Assembly: GCA_016703335.1 (NCBI GenBank)
Contig: JADJCG010000016.1
Coordinates: 62,001-126,000, forward strand
DNA length: 64,000 nucleotides
Direction: 5' to 3'
Source: Caulobacteraceae bacterium
GTDB taxonomy: Bacteria; Pseudomonadota; Alphaproteobacteria; Caulobacterales; Aquidulcibacteraceae
The notes below the pieces were generated by a model that saw nothing but the letters and a program-made list of their open reading frames with translations, had not been told where the DNA came from and ran no database searches. Shown here piece by piece: positions 26,453 to 37,089 of this stretch; positions within the stretch are counted from its first letter, which is position 1; each line of letters begins with the position of its first letter. Position numbers and translations under genes: made by a program.

Positions 26453-29400
26453 GCGACGAAGCGCCCAAACCGCGTCGCCGCAAACGCTGGTGGGCGCTCG
26501 CCGGCGGCGGCTTGCTTGTCACCTCAGGCGCGGCGCTCGGCATAGGCCCGCTTGCGCATGTCGTTGTGGATCGTGTCGTCGACGGCGTGCACGTTTGGCG
26601 CCTTGGGACGCATCAAGGTCGATGACGTCACTGGTTCTTGGCTCGGCAACCTCCGCGCCGGCACGATCACAATCGCAGACGATGATGGCGTTTGGCTCGA
26701 AGCACACGACGTTGCGCTTGATTGGTCGCCACAGGAGGTGCTGTTCGGGACAGTGCGGCTACACGCCGCCTCTGCCAACTCGATCGCCATCGCGCGCCAA
26801 CCAACATTGCTCGACGCCAAGCCGCCAACCGGCAGAAGCTTCGATATCGCGCTCGATCAGATCCACATCGAACGCCTAACGCTCGCAGAGCCCGTCGTCG
26901 GCGCCGCCGCGGAATTCACTGCCGATCTCTCGTTGGACATTCGCGACCAAGGCTTGCAGGGGCTGGACCTCACCGTACGACGCCTCGATTCCTGAAGATG
27001 ATCGCCTGACTGCCGTCTATCGTAGCGGCGAGAACTACGCGCTTAGCCTCGATCTTCGCAGCGCGCCGGGCGGCATTATCGCGCGCACGATGGGCGTTGG
27101 TGACGACGGCCTAAGCGCCACCGCAATCGGCGATGGCGATGCGAGCGCCGGCAACGCGCACTTCGAAGCTGCCGCCGGCACAACACAACTCGTCATTGGC
27201 AACACGCGTTGGACCGCGGCGGCGTGGTCGATCGAAGGCCAAGCCCAACTCGATACGTTGCCTGCGCTACAAACGCTGGCGCGCCGCATCGGCCCTAGCG
27301 CCAGTTTCGACATCACCGGTGTCGCAGAAGCGCGCAGCTTCGATGCGCATGCAGAGACGCCGTTTCTGGCGCTCGATCTTGAAGGCCAACGCTTGACGAA
27401 GATGGCGCACTCAACGGCCCCGCCCGCATCGTCGCCACAACAAATCGCCTCTCCAGACGTCGCGCGCGAGTCGCCATTTCCGCTTGGCGCAGCGCGGCTT
27501 GAAGGTGAACTGCGCGCCGCGCGCGGCACAACCGCCATTCGCGGAACGCTAGATGCGCAACAGATTGACGCCTTAGGCCAACGCACCCGCTTCACGGGTC
27601 CAATCGAAGCAGCGCTTACCAGCACCGCGTTCACACTGAGCAGCGATCTTCGTGCGCCTGCCAACACCTCGCCCCTTTTCGCGCACGGGCGCCTGCGCAC
27701 AGCGCTTGAGTACAACCGCCGGCGCGGACGTTTCGAACTCAGCCGCAGCGAGCTTACAAGCGACGCCATGAGCCTCACCGCGCAGGGCTGGGCGAACGGC
27801 GATGACGGCGAGTTCTCCGGCGAATGGCGCGCCCGCAAGCTTGAAGCGCTCGCGCCTGATCTGCGCGGCGAAGCCAGCGGAAGTTGGCGGGCGTTTCGTG
27901 ATGGCCAGGGCAGCGCGCGCGTCTGGGCGATCACGGCTGACGGCCAAGGCGCGCGCATCGACGGCGCACCAGCCATCGTCCCGCAATTGCTCGGCGCGTC
28001 ACCGACACTCGATACGCGCATGCGCTACGAGAATGGCGGCATCACCGTCACTTACGCGCGCGTCGAAGGCTCACACCTGCGCGCCGGCGCAACCGGTCGC
28101 ATCGTCCAAGGCGAAGCCAATCTCTCGCTTGAAGCCAGTGCGCGCGGACCGCTCGATCTCGGCGGCGCTGAAATTGCCGGCACTGTTGACGCAACCGGTC
28201 GCCTTGACGCCAGAAACAATTTTGCTTGAGGCCAATCTCGCGGACACAAAGGCTGGCGATCTGCGTGTACGCGCAGCGACACTCCGCGCGGAAGGTCCGC
28301 TCGAAGCGATCGCGACGACCTTCGATCTGCGCGGACGCCTCCGTCAAGCGCCGCTGGCCTTCGCCGGCACTGCGACGATCAATCTGGATGAACAAGCCGC
28401 CAACGTCGAAGGCCGCGGCACGCTGGCAGATTCGCCGATCTACACGCGCGCGCCAATCAGCGTTGATTGGAGCGCCGGCCGCACTCAAGCTTCCGTCAAT
28501 GTCGCGGTCGGCGATGGCGTCGTGCAAGCGCAATGGGAAGAACGCGGACGCGCACTGACCGGCTCGGCGCAAATTGACGACGCGCCGATTGCACCCCTCG
28601 CCGCAATCTTCGGCGAACGCGCAACAGGCCGCATCGACGGCCGCCTCTCGCTCGCCAGCAATGGCGGCGGCCTAAGCGGCGATGCTGACGTGACGCTTGA
28701 TGATGCGCGCGTCTCGGGCCGCCAGCGCAACTCGCTCGACATGCACATCGTCGGCAACCTGAGCCCGACGCGACTAACCTCCACGGTCGATGCCACGTCA
28801 GACGGCGGCCTCGTCGCACACTTCGAAGCTGACGCGCCTGTGGAAACCAGCGCCGCGCCCGTCCGCATTGCATTGGCGCGAGAACGGCGCGGGCGCGCGA
28901 CATGGTCGGTGCATGGTCCCGCCGAAGCGCTGTGGGCCGCCGCGCGCTTGCCGGATCAATCGCTCGAAGGCGCACTCGACGGCGAAGGCACAATCGAGTT
29001 CGGCGCTGGCTATCTTTCCGGCGACGGCCACATGGAGATCGTCGACGGACGCTTCGAGGACAAGCTCACTGGTGTCACCCTCGTCGATCTTGATGCACGC
29101 GTTGCGCTCGATCAACGCGGCGTCACTATCGAGAATTTCACAGCGTCGGGCCCGAACGGCGGGCGCCTCACTGCGACTGGCGGCAGCGTCAGTGACCGCC
29201 GAGGCAGCATCACGGTCGACGTCGATAACATGCGCGTCGCCGATCGCCCGGATGCGCGCGCAGTGGCGAGCGGCGAGCTTACGCTGACTTGGGAAGGACT
29301 AACCTCGTCCCTCACCGGCAATCTCAACATCATCGAAGCGAACATCGACATCGCCTCGAACCCGCAAGCCGGCATCCCGACGCTCGACGTGATCGAAATC

Positions 29401-30158
29401 AACCGGCCTGGCGAGGAAGATGAACCGCTCGACGAAGAGCCGGCGCCACGCCGCAATGGCGCAACCACGCTCAACGTCACCGTCAAAGCGCCCGGCCGCG
29501 TCTTCACGCGTGGCCGCGGTGTCGATGCCGAATGGGCGCTCGACATGCGCCTCGGCGGCACGTCTGCGCGGCCGCTGGTTTTCGGCACCGCGCGCAGCGC
29601 GGCACACTGGCGCTTTCCGGACAACCCTTCGAAATCGAAGAAGCAATCATCGAGTTCGATGGCGATCCGCTCGACGCGCGCATCAACCTCACGGCCGTGC
29701 GCGACACCGCGGACCTCACCGCGCGCATCCGCCTCATCGGCACCGCGCGCGATCCTGAAGTCACGTTCTCGTCCGATCCGGCGCTGCCCGAAGATGAAAT
29801 CCTGCCACAGGTACTGTTTGGCCGCTCCGTCGAAGACCTTTCGGCGCTGGAAGCGGCGCAGCTGGCCGCGAGCTTAGCCGCGCTCTCTGGCCGCGCCTCG
29901 CTCGATCTCGTCGACGCTGCGCGCGCCGCTGCTGGTCTCGATCGCTTCAATGTGCGCCAGGACGAAAATGGCGGCTTCCTCGTCGCCGGCGGCATCTACC
30001 TCACGCGTGACGTTTACGTCGAGGTCGCTCGAACCGGGTTGGGCCAAGCGCAAACACGCGTCGAATGGACCATCCGTCCACGCCTCGTGCTGATCACCAG
30101 CTTCCTAACCAACGGCGACCAGAGCGTTTCACTGCGTTGGCGGCGCGAAACCGATTGA
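26449..30158 (+). pseudogene. tamB: TamB-like translocation/assembly protein (DUF490), many frame breaks
   Basis: The locus starts at TTG 26449, overlapping the tamA stop. It begins with a basic stretch and one membrane helix (RRRKRWWALAGGGLLVTSG) and continues with long beta-rich sequence. At least four frame changes occur, near 26606, 26990, 28200 and 29595, and perhaps a compensating pair near 27395-27460. The C-terminal DUF490 part is clear (DEILPQVLFGRSVEDLSALE and VEWTIRPRLVLITSF). The repaired length is about 1235 residues. TamB spans the periplasm and works with TamA in outer-membrane assembly and lipid transport. So many breaks in an essential-type gene point to assembly error. Confidence 0.82.
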
Positions 30159-30190
30159 GGCATGGCGGCGCGTTCGCCATATAGACCCAC

Positions 30191-31231
30191 ATGAAATTCC
30201 TGGATCAGACCAAGATCTACGTGCGCTCCGGCAACGGCGGCGCAGGCGCGGTCTCGTTCCGGCGCGAAAAGTTCATCCCCTTCGGCGGCCCCGATGGCGG
30301 CGATGGCGGGCGCGGCGGCGACGTGTGGATCGAAGCCGCGGACGGCCTCAACACCCTCATCGACTATCGCTTCCAACAGCACTTCAAAGGCGCGACCGGC
30401 GGCCACGGCATGGGCCAGAACCGCCACGGCGCCAACGGTGAGAGCGCCATCCTGAAGGTGCCGACCGGCACCGAAGTGTTGGACGAAGACAAAGAAACGG
30501 TGATCGCCGATCTCAACAAAGCCGGCATGCGCGTTCTGCTCGCACGAGGCGGCAATGGCGGCTTCGGCAACGCGTATTTCAAGTCATCGGTGAACCAAGC
30601 GCCTGAGCACGCCAATCCTGGCCTCGAAGGCGAAGAGCGCGTGTTCTGGCTACGGCTGAAGCTGATTGCTGACGCCGGCCTCGTCGGCTTGCCGAACGCC
30701 GGCAAGTCGACATTCTTGCGCGCGGTGTCGAGCGCCACGCCAAAGGTCGCCGACTATCCATTCACGACGCTGCATCCGCACTTGGGCGTCGTCACCATCG
30801 GCGAGAGCGAACGCTTCGTCATGGCCGACCTTCCCGGCTTGATCGAAGGCGCTGCGGAAGGCACCGGCCTCGGCACGCGCTTCTTGGGTCACGTCGAGCG
30901 CTGCGTTGCGCTGGTGCATTTGATCGACGCGACAGGCGAAAGCGCAACTGAAGCTTATCGCACCGTGCGTCACGAGATCGAAGCTTACGGCGCTGGTCTC
31001 GCGGAGAAGCCGGAGATCGTTGCGCTCAACAAGATCGACGCGATGACGCCCGCCGAAGCCAATCGCAAACGCTCGGCCCTGGCGCGGGCAATCGGCAAAG
31101 AGGTGCGCATCGTGTCGGGCGTCTCCGGCGCCGGCGTGCGCGACCTTCTGAATGAGGTCGCCGCCATGCTTCGCGACCGGCGCACCGAAGAAGTGCAGCA
31201 AGCGAGACCTGAAGGGGAATGGACGCCGTAA
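30191..31231 (+). CDS. obgE: GTPase Obg
   Basis: The 346-residue protein has the glycine-rich Obg domain (about 1-158: GNGGAGAVSFRREKF), then the GTPase domain with GLPNAGKS (166-173), DLPGLIEGA (about 213) and NKID (about 283). Obg binds the 50S subunit late in its assembly and links ribosome maturation with growth. It is the first of a long cluster that includes nadD, rsfS and rlmH, all tied to ribosome or cofactor supply. Spacing to nadD is only 3 bases. Confidence 0.97.
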   Translation: MKFLDQTKIYVRSGNGGAGAVSFRREKFIPFGGPDGGDGGRGGDVWIEAADGLNTLIDYRFQQHFKGATGGHGMGQNRHGANGESAILKVPTGTEVLDEDKETVIADLNKAGMRVLLARGGNGGFGNAYFKSSVNQAPEHANPGLEGEERVFWLRLKLIADAGLVGLPNAGKSTFLRAVSSATPKVADYPFTTLHPHLGVVTIGESERFVMADLPGLIEGAAEGTGLGTRFLGHVERCVALVHLIDATGESATEAYRTVRHEIEAYGAGLAEKPEIVALNKIDAMTPAEANRKRSALARAIGKEVRIVSGVSGAGVRDLLNEVAAMLRDRRTEEVQQARPEGEWTP

Positions 31232-31234
31232 GGC

Positions 31235-31786
31235 ATGAAGCGCGATCTGCCCCTCGCCTATCCCGGCATGAAGATCGGCCTCTTCGGCGGCAGCTTTGAT
31301 CCCGCGCACGAAGGCCACGCACACGTCGCTGAGACTGCGTTGAAGCGGCTCGGGCTTGATCGCGTGTGGTGGCTGGTGTCGCCACAAAATCCGCTGAAGA
31401 CGAAGTCGAGTCCGTTCGCAGAGCGCATGCAATCGGCGCAAGACCAAGCGCACGGCGCCAAGATGGTCGTCACCGATCTTGAGCAGCGCCTTGGCTGCGG
31501 CTTCACCTACGAGACCCTGCGCGCGTTGAAGCAGCTCTACCCGGGCGTCGCGTTCACCCTGATCATGGGCGCCGATAACCTCGCCAATTTCCGTAAATGG
31601 CGGAATTGGCGCGAGGTCGCTGACGCTGTCCCGGTTGTAATTGTGTCTCGGCCCGGCGCACGCGCCGCCGAACGGCTTGCCGCGCCACGTGGCTGGACCC
31701 ACGTAAATGCCAGACTCCACAGGGAATCTTCTACCGCCATCCGTTCCGGCACGCGTGCGGCGTTGGCGAAACCCAAGCGGAAGTGA
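31235..31786 (+). CDS. nadD: Nicotinate-mononucleotide adenylyltransferase
   Basis: The 183-residue enzyme makes deamido-NAD from nicotinate mononucleotide and ATP. GSFDPAHEGHAHVA near the N-terminus carries the nucleotidyltransferase HxGH-like motif, and RESSTAIRSG near the end is the second signature. It lies in the obgE-rsfS operon as in other alphaproteobacteria. A shorter start at 31268 (MKIGLFGG) is possible, but the longer N-terminus is usual in this group. Confidence 0.95.
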   Translation: MKRDLPLAYPGMKIGLFGGSFDPAHEGHAHVAETALKRLGLDRVWWLVSPQNPLKTKSSPFAERMQSAQDQAHGAKMVVTDLEQRLGCGFTYETLRALKQLYPGVAFTLIMGADNLANFRKWRNWREVADAVPVVIVSRPGARAAERLAAPRGWTHVNARLHRESSTAIRSGTRAALAKPKRK

Positions 31787-31837
31787 TAGCGTTTAGCTGT
31801 CTAGGCCAGAAAAAGGATCAAGGACCTGTCGCCTGAA

Positions 31838-32251
31838 ATGAAACGCGCATCGGCCGCCGCCAAAGCCGAAGCCAAGCCGCGAGCAGCCGATCGGCCAGCT
31901 CCGGGCATCGATGTGGAAGCGGCCACCAAGGTGGTGCTGACATCGCTTGAAGACGACAAGGCCGAGGAAATCCTCGCCATCGACATTCGCGGCAAATCTT
32001 CTTTCGCAGACATGCTCGTCATCGCTTCGGGGCGATCGGCGCGGCACGTCGGCGCATTGGCAGAGCACGTCATGCAGAAGCTCAAAGAAGCGGGCGTTAA
32101 GGACGTTCGCATCGAAGGCATGCCGCAGGCTGACTGGGTTCTGGTCGATGCGGGCGATGTGGTCGTGCACCTCTTCCGTCCGGAAGTTCGCTCCTTCTAC
32201 AACATCGAGAAGATCTGGGCGGGCGCCACGCCTGACTCACAACAGAGCTAA
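31838..32251 (+). CDS. rsfS: Ribosome silencing factor RsfS
   Basis: The 137-residue protein (also called RsfA/Iojap) has the DUF143 signature: ADMLVIASGRSARHVGALAEHV, then EGMPQADWVLVDAGDVVVHLF and VRSFYNIEKIW. It binds ribosomal protein L14 and blocks subunit joining when growth slows. The N-terminal 25 residues are Ala/Lys-rich and unconserved. The nadD-rsfS-rlmH order is typical. Confidence 0.95.
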   Translation: MKRASAAAKAEAKPRAADRPAPGIDVEAATKVVLTSLEDDKAEEILAIDIRGKSSFADMLVIASGRSARHVGALAEHVMQKLKEAGVKDVRIEGMPQADWVLVDAGDVVVHLFRPEVRSFYNIEKIWAGATPDSQQS

Positions 32252-32254
32252 GCT

Positions 32255-32725
32255 TTGCGCGTGATCGTCGCCGCCGTTGGCCGTCTGCGGGACGGCCCCG
32301 AAGCGGCGATGACGGTCGACTATCTGCAGCGCGCGACGCAGGCCGGCCGCCAGATCGGTTTCAAGGGCTTTGATCTCGTCGAAGTCGAAGGCAAGCCATC
32401 CGGCGACATGCGCGCGGAAGCTGTCGCGCTCTTCAAAGCAACGCCGGATGATGCCCGCAAAATCTTGCTTGATGAGCGCGGCGCCGAATGGACCTCGCGC
32501 CAGCTCGCCGAAAAGCTCGCGCGTTGGCGCGATGACGGCGTTGCATGCACAACATTCTGGATCGGCGGCGCGGACGGCGCTTCACAAGGCGTTAAGGATA
32601 ACGCTGACGAAAAGCTGGCTTTTGGCAGACAAACGTGGCCCCACAGGCTCGTTCGCGTCATGATTTCCGAGCAAGTTTACCGAGCCGTGACGATACTCTG
32701 CTCTACTCCGTATCACCGGGACTGA
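32255..32725 (+). CDS. rlmH: 23S rRNA (pseudouridine1915-N3)-methyltransferase
   Basis: The 156-residue SPOUT-fold enzyme methylates pseudouridine 1915 in helix 69 of 23S rRNA. Typical strings are ILLDERGAEWTSRQLAEKLA, FWIGGADGASQGVKDNAD and PYHR at the C-terminus. The start is TTG 32255, three bases after the rsfS stop. The end (YRAVTILCSTPYHRD) is slightly unusual compared with the common YRA..I..GHPYHR but still fits. Confidence 0.93.
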   Translation: MRVIVAAVGRLRDGPEAAMTVDYLQRATQAGRQIGFKGFDLVEVEGKPSGDMRAEAVALFKATPDDARKILLDERGAEWTSRQLAEKLARWRDDGVACTTFWIGGADGASQGVKDNADEKLAFGRQTWPHRLVRVMISEQVYRAVTILCSTPYHRD

Positions 32726-32753
32726 AGATTCCGGACGATATGGTGGTGGTTAA

Positions 32754-33906
32754 ATGGCACGAGGCGCAAAACGCGCCCGCGCTCTCGTCGCTTGTGCGGC
32801 AGGAACGCTAGCGCTCCTCCTGGGGTCGGCAGAAGCCCAAACGCAACGTACGGTCGCGCAGGCCGAGCGCGATCGTCGCTCGGAAACGCAGCGCGCCGAA
32901 CGGCTGCGCGCGCAAGCCAACACAGCTCAACGCGAAGTGCGCGCGCTCGATACGCGCCTCGTCGAAGCCACCCGCCGCCGCGAGCAAACCGAAGCCGCCG
33001 CCACCGCCGCTCGCGAGCGCCTAACCACCGTTCAGCAACAGATTGCCGCCACGGGCGCCGCGCAGCGCAACGCCCGCAGCGCCTACAGAATCGTCCATCA
33101 TCGCCGCCGCATTCGCACAGCGCCGGGTCGAGCCACGCGCCACCCGCGCCAGCATCGTCGCGCGCGCCCTGGCCCCCGCCTACCAATCCGAAGAGCGCCG
33201 CCACCGCGAGGCGCTCGCCCTCGCCCGCCAGGACGAGACGGTCATCACCACCGAACAAAGCGTCCTCGCTGACGCCCAGGCCTCCATCGCGGAAGAACGC
33301 GGCGAGATCGTCACCATGCTGGCGCGGCGCCGCTCGACCCAGACTCAACTGGCCCGGGACGCTACAGCCGCTGAGCGCCGCGTCCGCCAACTGACCGCCG
33401 AAGCGCGTTCCCTCAGGGAACTTGCGCAGCGCGTCGAAGCCGCCTCGCGCCGCCGCCAACCGACAACGCCCGCGCCGTCTGGACCAAACGTAATTCCAGC
33501 GGGCTGGGTCGCACCCGCACAAGGCCAAATCACGCGCGGTTACGGCGCTCGCGCGACCGGCGGCCCGGCTGCGCAGGGCGTTACCGTGAGGACTATTTCG
33601 GGCGCTCAGGTAGTTTCTCCCGCTGCGGGCGAGGTCGTCTATGCCGGAGGCTTTAGAAGCTACGGAAACGTATTGATCCTCAATCTCGATGGTGGTTACG
33701 CTCTCGTTCTGACCGGCATGGACACGATCAATGTCCGCGTCGGTGAGACGGTCCGGGCGGGACAAGCTGTCGGGCAAATGACAGCGGCCGCCGCTTCGGC
33801 GCCGGATTTGTATGTAGAAGTACGCAGGGGCGACCGGCCGGTCGATCCTGGACGATGGCTTAACGCGCGCGGCCTTACTGCGGAGGCTGGCGCTAGAGCC
33901 GGTTAA
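32754..33906 (+). pseudogene. EnvC-family peptidoglycan regulator, frame-shifted
   Basis: The first frame gives a signal peptide (to about 28) and coiled-coil (AERDRRSETQRAERLRAQAN). Near 33083 the frame changes, and the second frame holds more coiled coil and a C-terminal LytM domain (VVSPAAGEVVYAGGFRSYGN). The repaired length is about 384 residues. The LytM domain lacks the zinc ligands: the HxH site reads YALVLTG and no HxxxD is seen. This is expected for EnvC-like proteins that activate amidases rather than cutting themselves. It would act in the periplasm at division or growth sites. It lies between rlmH and ctpA. Confidence 0.82.
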
Positions 33907-33940
33907 CGCGAATCGGGCAGGACGACCCGGGGAGTACTAA

Positions 33941-35260
33941 ATGCGCGTAGCTTGGATTTTGGCGCCGATCGCTGGCGCCGCCGCTCTGGTTGGCGCGCTT
34001 GCCTGGTCCGCTCCTGACGATCGCAACAGCGGCGACATTTACCGTCAGCTGGAACTCTTTGCGGACGTCCTCGCCCGCGTCGAACAAGATTACGTTGTCC
34101 CGATCGACGAGCAGGCGGCGATGGAAGCAGCCATCCAAGGCATGCTCGCCTCGCTGGACCCGCACTCCTCCTACATGAACGCGGACGATTACCGCGAAAT
34201 GCAAAGCCAGACCCGTGGCGAGTACGGCGGTCTCGGCATTGAAGTCACCAGCGAAGAAGGTGTGGTGAAGGTCGTCTCCCCGATCGATGGCACGCCTGCT
34301 GCGCGCGCCGGCATTCAGTCGGGCGACTATCTCACCGCCATCAACGGCGAGAGCATCGTCGGCCTAACGCTCAACGAAGCCGTCCCCCGCATGCGCGGCG
34401 AAGCCGGCACCGAGATCACGATCACCATCGCGCGCGAAGGTGTCGATCCGTTCGACGTCACGCTGCAACGCGAAACCATCAACGTGCGCGCCGTCACGGC
34501 CCGCGTTGAAGGCGGCGATGTCGGCGTCATCCGCATTTCCACCTTTAACGAGCGCACTGGCTCGATGCTTCAAGACGCAATCCGTCAAGTGAAGCGCGAC
34601 ACAGGCGGACGCCTGCGCGGCGTCGTCGTTGACCTGCGCAACAATCCGGGTGGCCTGCTCGATCAAGCCATCGAAGTGTCCGACGCGTTCCTCGATGGCG
34701 GCGAAGTGGTTTCCACCCGCGGCCGTCAACCGGAAGACGTGCAACGCTACAACGCCCGCCGCGGCGACGATCTCGCCGGCGTGCCGGTGGTCGTGCTGAT
34801 CAACGGCGCTTCGGCCTCGGCTGCTGAAATCGTTGCGGGGGCGCTCCAAGATCGCAACCGCGCGCTGATCGTCGGCCTCGACAGCTTCGGCAAGGGCTCG
34901 GTCCAAACCGTCATCCCGCTGCAAGGCGGCCGTGACGGCGCGCTGCGCCTCACCACGGCGCGCTATTACACGCCGGCCGGTCGCTCGATCCAAGGCGCTG
35001 GCATCACGCCGGACATGGAAGTCGCCTCGCGCCGCATCGACGCGGCCGAAGTTGAGCGTATCCAGCGCCTCTCTGTTCGCGAAGAAGATCTGCCGAACGC
35101 GCTCGACAACAACACCGGAGCTCACCGCCGAGCAGCCCACATTCCGGAAGACCAGCCGCCGGAAAACTGGAACGCTGATGACGATTATCAGCTGCGCCGC
35201 GCGATGGAGGTTCTTCGCCAAGGCACGGTTGCGGAACGACTCCGCGCCCGCGCCGGCTAA
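33941..35260 (+). CDS. ctpA: C-terminal processing peptidase (S41 family)
   Basis: The 439-residue protein has an N-terminal signal or membrane anchor (1-23), an N-terminal helical part with LDPHSSYMN, a PDZ domain (about 95-170) and the S41 catalytic core. The nucleophile serine lies in NGASASAAEI (about 291-293) and the catalytic lysine is K318 in SFGKGSVQT. These enzymes trim proteins at their C-termini in the periplasm and often act on wall hydrolases, which fits its position next to an EnvC-type regulator. Confidence 0.95.
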   Translation: MRVAWILAPIAGAAALVGALAWSAPDDRNSGDIYRQLELFADVLARVEQDYVVPIDEQAAMEAAIQGMLASLDPHSSYMNADDYREMQSQTRGEYGGLGIEVTSEEGVVKVVSPIDGTPAARAGIQSGDYLTAINGESIVGLTLNEAVPRMRGEAGTEITITIAREGVDPFDVTLQRETINVRAVTARVEGGDVGVIRISTFNERTGSMLQDAIRQVKRDTGGRLRGVVVDLRNNPGGLLDQAIEVSDAFLDGGEVVSTRGRQPEDVQRYNARRGDDLAGVPVVVLINGASASAAEIVAGALQDRNRALIVGLDSFGKGSVQTVIPLQGGRDGALRLTTARYYTPAGRSIQGAGITPDMEVASRRIDAAEVERIQRLSVREEDLPNALDNNTGAHRRAAHIPEDQPPENWNADDDYQLRRAMEVLRQGTVAERLRARAG

Positions 35261-35294
35261 GGCCGCCATTTACCTCTCGTAAATCAATGTGAAA

Positions 35295-35323
35295 GCGCCA
35301 GTCGTCCTAGTGACGGCTGGCGC
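35295..35323 (+). terminator. Hairpin after ctpA
   Basis: GCGCCAGTCGTC pairs with GACGGCTGGCGC (12 bp, one G-U) around CTAGT, about 35 bases after the ctpA stop. No T-run follows. It may end or attenuate transcription before the deacetylase gene. Confidence 0.5.
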
Positions 35324-35346
35324 GAATTCAGCGACTCTCCGGCGCT

Positions 35347-36555
35347 ATGATTCGCCCGCGCGTGAACATGCGGGGCTTCGCGCCAAAGCAACCACCCAAG
35401 CCTGCGCGACGCCTGCCAAAACTAACGCATCGCAGCGTTGCGCTCGCCTTTGTCGGCGTGCTCGCTGTGGGCGCACTCGTGTCCGTGCAAGTGTTCGGGG
35501 ATCCAGGCGCTGCCGGGCCGCGCCGCATTCTCTCGCTGCAACCGGGCTCTGCCGAAGCCAACGCGCCGCGCGTGTCTTTCTCTGACGCCGCCGAAGAAGG
35601 CGCCGACATGCAGATGTTCGGCATCGACGATCTGCCGCAAACTGGCGAGTATGGCGAGATCGATTCAAACGGCGAGCTCCGCGTCGCCGTCGTTGAATCT
35701 CAACCGTCACCGAGCGCCAACGCGGGCCGCCCGCAAGCTGCGCCACTACCGCGCGCGCCGCTGGCTGGATTGTTCGAGAACGGACCCAGTGGTCGGCCGC
35801 TGCCGATCATCGCAAGCAACGGCCGCACGCCTGCGCAAGCATATGCGCGTCCGTTCACCGCGCAGCAGGGCCGGCCGAAGGTCGCCATCATCATCGGCGG
35901 CTTAGGTTTCAACGCGGCGGCCACAACTCAAGCGATCGATGAACTCCCGGCCGAGATCACGCTCTCGTTCGTGCCCTACTCGCAGAACCTGCAATCGTGG
36001 ATAGATCGCGCCCGTGCGCGGGGTCACGAAGTGATGCTCGAACTGCCGATGGAGCCATTCGATCCGGACGCCGACGACACCGGCCCGCAAACACTGCTCG
36101 CCACCGCGCCCGCACAACAGAACATCACGCGTCTCGAGCAATTGCTTTCGCTCGGCACCGGCTATTTCGGCGTGACCAATTACCAAGGCGCGCGCTTCGC
36201 CACATCCGGCCAAGCATCCGCGCCGGTGGTGCAAGCGCTGCGCCGCCGCGGCCTCTCCTTTATTTCATCCGGCATCGGCCAGCGCACGGCGCTGAGCGTC
36301 GAAGCGCAGCGCGCGCAACTGCCGAACACCGCAGCTGACCGCATCATCGATGCGCGACGTGAAGCTGATGCAATCGACGATCAGCTGCTGAATTTGGAAG
36401 CGCTCGCGCTGCAAAATCAGAGCGCGATTGGCGCAGGCTTTGCGTATCCTGTGACCATGGAGCAAGTCGGTCGCTGGGCTCGCGATGTTGAATCGCGCGG
36501 ATATCAATTGGCGCCAGCATCGGCCGTGCTCAGTGCACGCGCCGCGCGCCGATGA
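35347..36555 (+). CDS. Divergent polysaccharide deacetylase (DUF610)
   Basis: The 402-residue protein has one membrane segment near 33-53, a linker rich in Pro/Ala, then the DUF610 domain: RPKVAIIIGGLGFNAAATTQAI, ITLSFVPYSQNLQSWIDRAR, and HEVMLELPMEPFDP. This is a distant branch of NodB-like carbohydrate esterases, usually found next to ctpA and envC, as here. It probably acts on an envelope polymer. The stop overlaps the rppH start (ATGA). Confidence 0.9.
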   Translation: MIRPRVNMRGFAPKQPPKPARRLPKLTHRSVALAFVGVLAVGALVSVQVFGDPGAAGPRRILSLQPGSAEANAPRVSFSDAAEEGADMQMFGIDDLPQTGEYGEIDSNGELRVAVVESQPSPSANAGRPQAAPLPRAPLAGLFENGPSGRPLPIIASNGRTPAQAYARPFTAQQGRPKVAIIIGGLGFNAAATTQAIDELPAEITLSFVPYSQNLQSWIDRARARGHEVMLELPMEPFDPDADDTGPQTLLATAPAQQNITRLEQLLSLGTGYFGVTNYQGARFATSGQASAPVVQALRRRGLSFISSGIGQRTALSVEAQRAQLPNTAADRIIDARREADAIDDQLLNLEALALQNQSAIGAGFAYPVTMEQVGRWARDVESRGYQLAPASAVLSARAARR

Positions 36556-37052
36556 ACACCACACCAGATCCAAAGCTCTATCGCCCGAATGTTGGCCTCG
36601 CACTGTTCCACAAGAACGGGCTGGTCTTTCTCGGCAAGCGCGTCGCTACGGAAGGTCCGTATCAGTGGCAAATGCCGCAAGGCGGCGTCGACCGCGGCGA
36701 GAAAGTCGAAGAAGCCGCGTACCGCGAACTTGAAGAAGAGATTGGCGTAAGGTCAGCGCACGTCGAATTGCTCGAAGAAACGGCGGACTGGCTGCATTAC
36801 GACTTCCCCATCGACGTGCGCACGAAAATGAAGCCACGCGGCCGCTATTGGGGGCAAAGGCAGAAGTGGTTCGCGTTCCGCTTCAAGGGACGTGACTCAG
36901 ATATAAGACTAGATACTCATACCCCGGAGTTTGTAGATTGGCGCTGGGCCGCACTCGATAGCGCGCCCGGTTTGGTCATACCGTTCAAGCGCCCCGTGTA
37001 CGAAGAAGTGGCGCGCCGGTTCAAGAAACACACCGTGGGGGCTTCGAAGTGA
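36552..37052 (+). CDS. rppH: RNA pyrophosphohydrolase (Nudix)
   Basis: The 166-residue enzyme removes pyrophosphate from 5' triphosphate RNA, starting mRNA decay. The Nudix box lies at about 44-66 (G, then E50, RELEEEIG). PRGRYWGQRQKWFAFRF and the C-terminal DWRWAALD are typical of RppH. It is the last gene of the obgE cluster and its ATG overlaps the previous stop. Confidence 0.95.
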   Translation: MNTTPDPKLYRPNVGLALFHKNGLVFLGKRVATEGPYQWQMPQGGVDRGEKVEEAAYRELEEEIGVRSAHVELLEETADWLHYDFPIDVRTKMKPRGRYWGQRQKWFAFRFKGRDSDIRLDTHTPEFVDWRWAALDSAPGLVIPFKRPVYEEVARRFKKHTVGASK

Positions 37053-37089
37053 TTGTCTGCCTGATGGGCGCTGCAGAAGCGTTTGCGCT

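Noticed and set aside
30650..31720. 356-residue minus-strand frame opposite obgE and nadD
   Set aside because: Shadow of two well-recognised genes on the other strand.
32713..33777. 354-residue minus-strand frame opposite the EnvC gene
   Set aside because: Low-complexity shadow with Arg/Gly/Cys bias; no ribosome site or motif.
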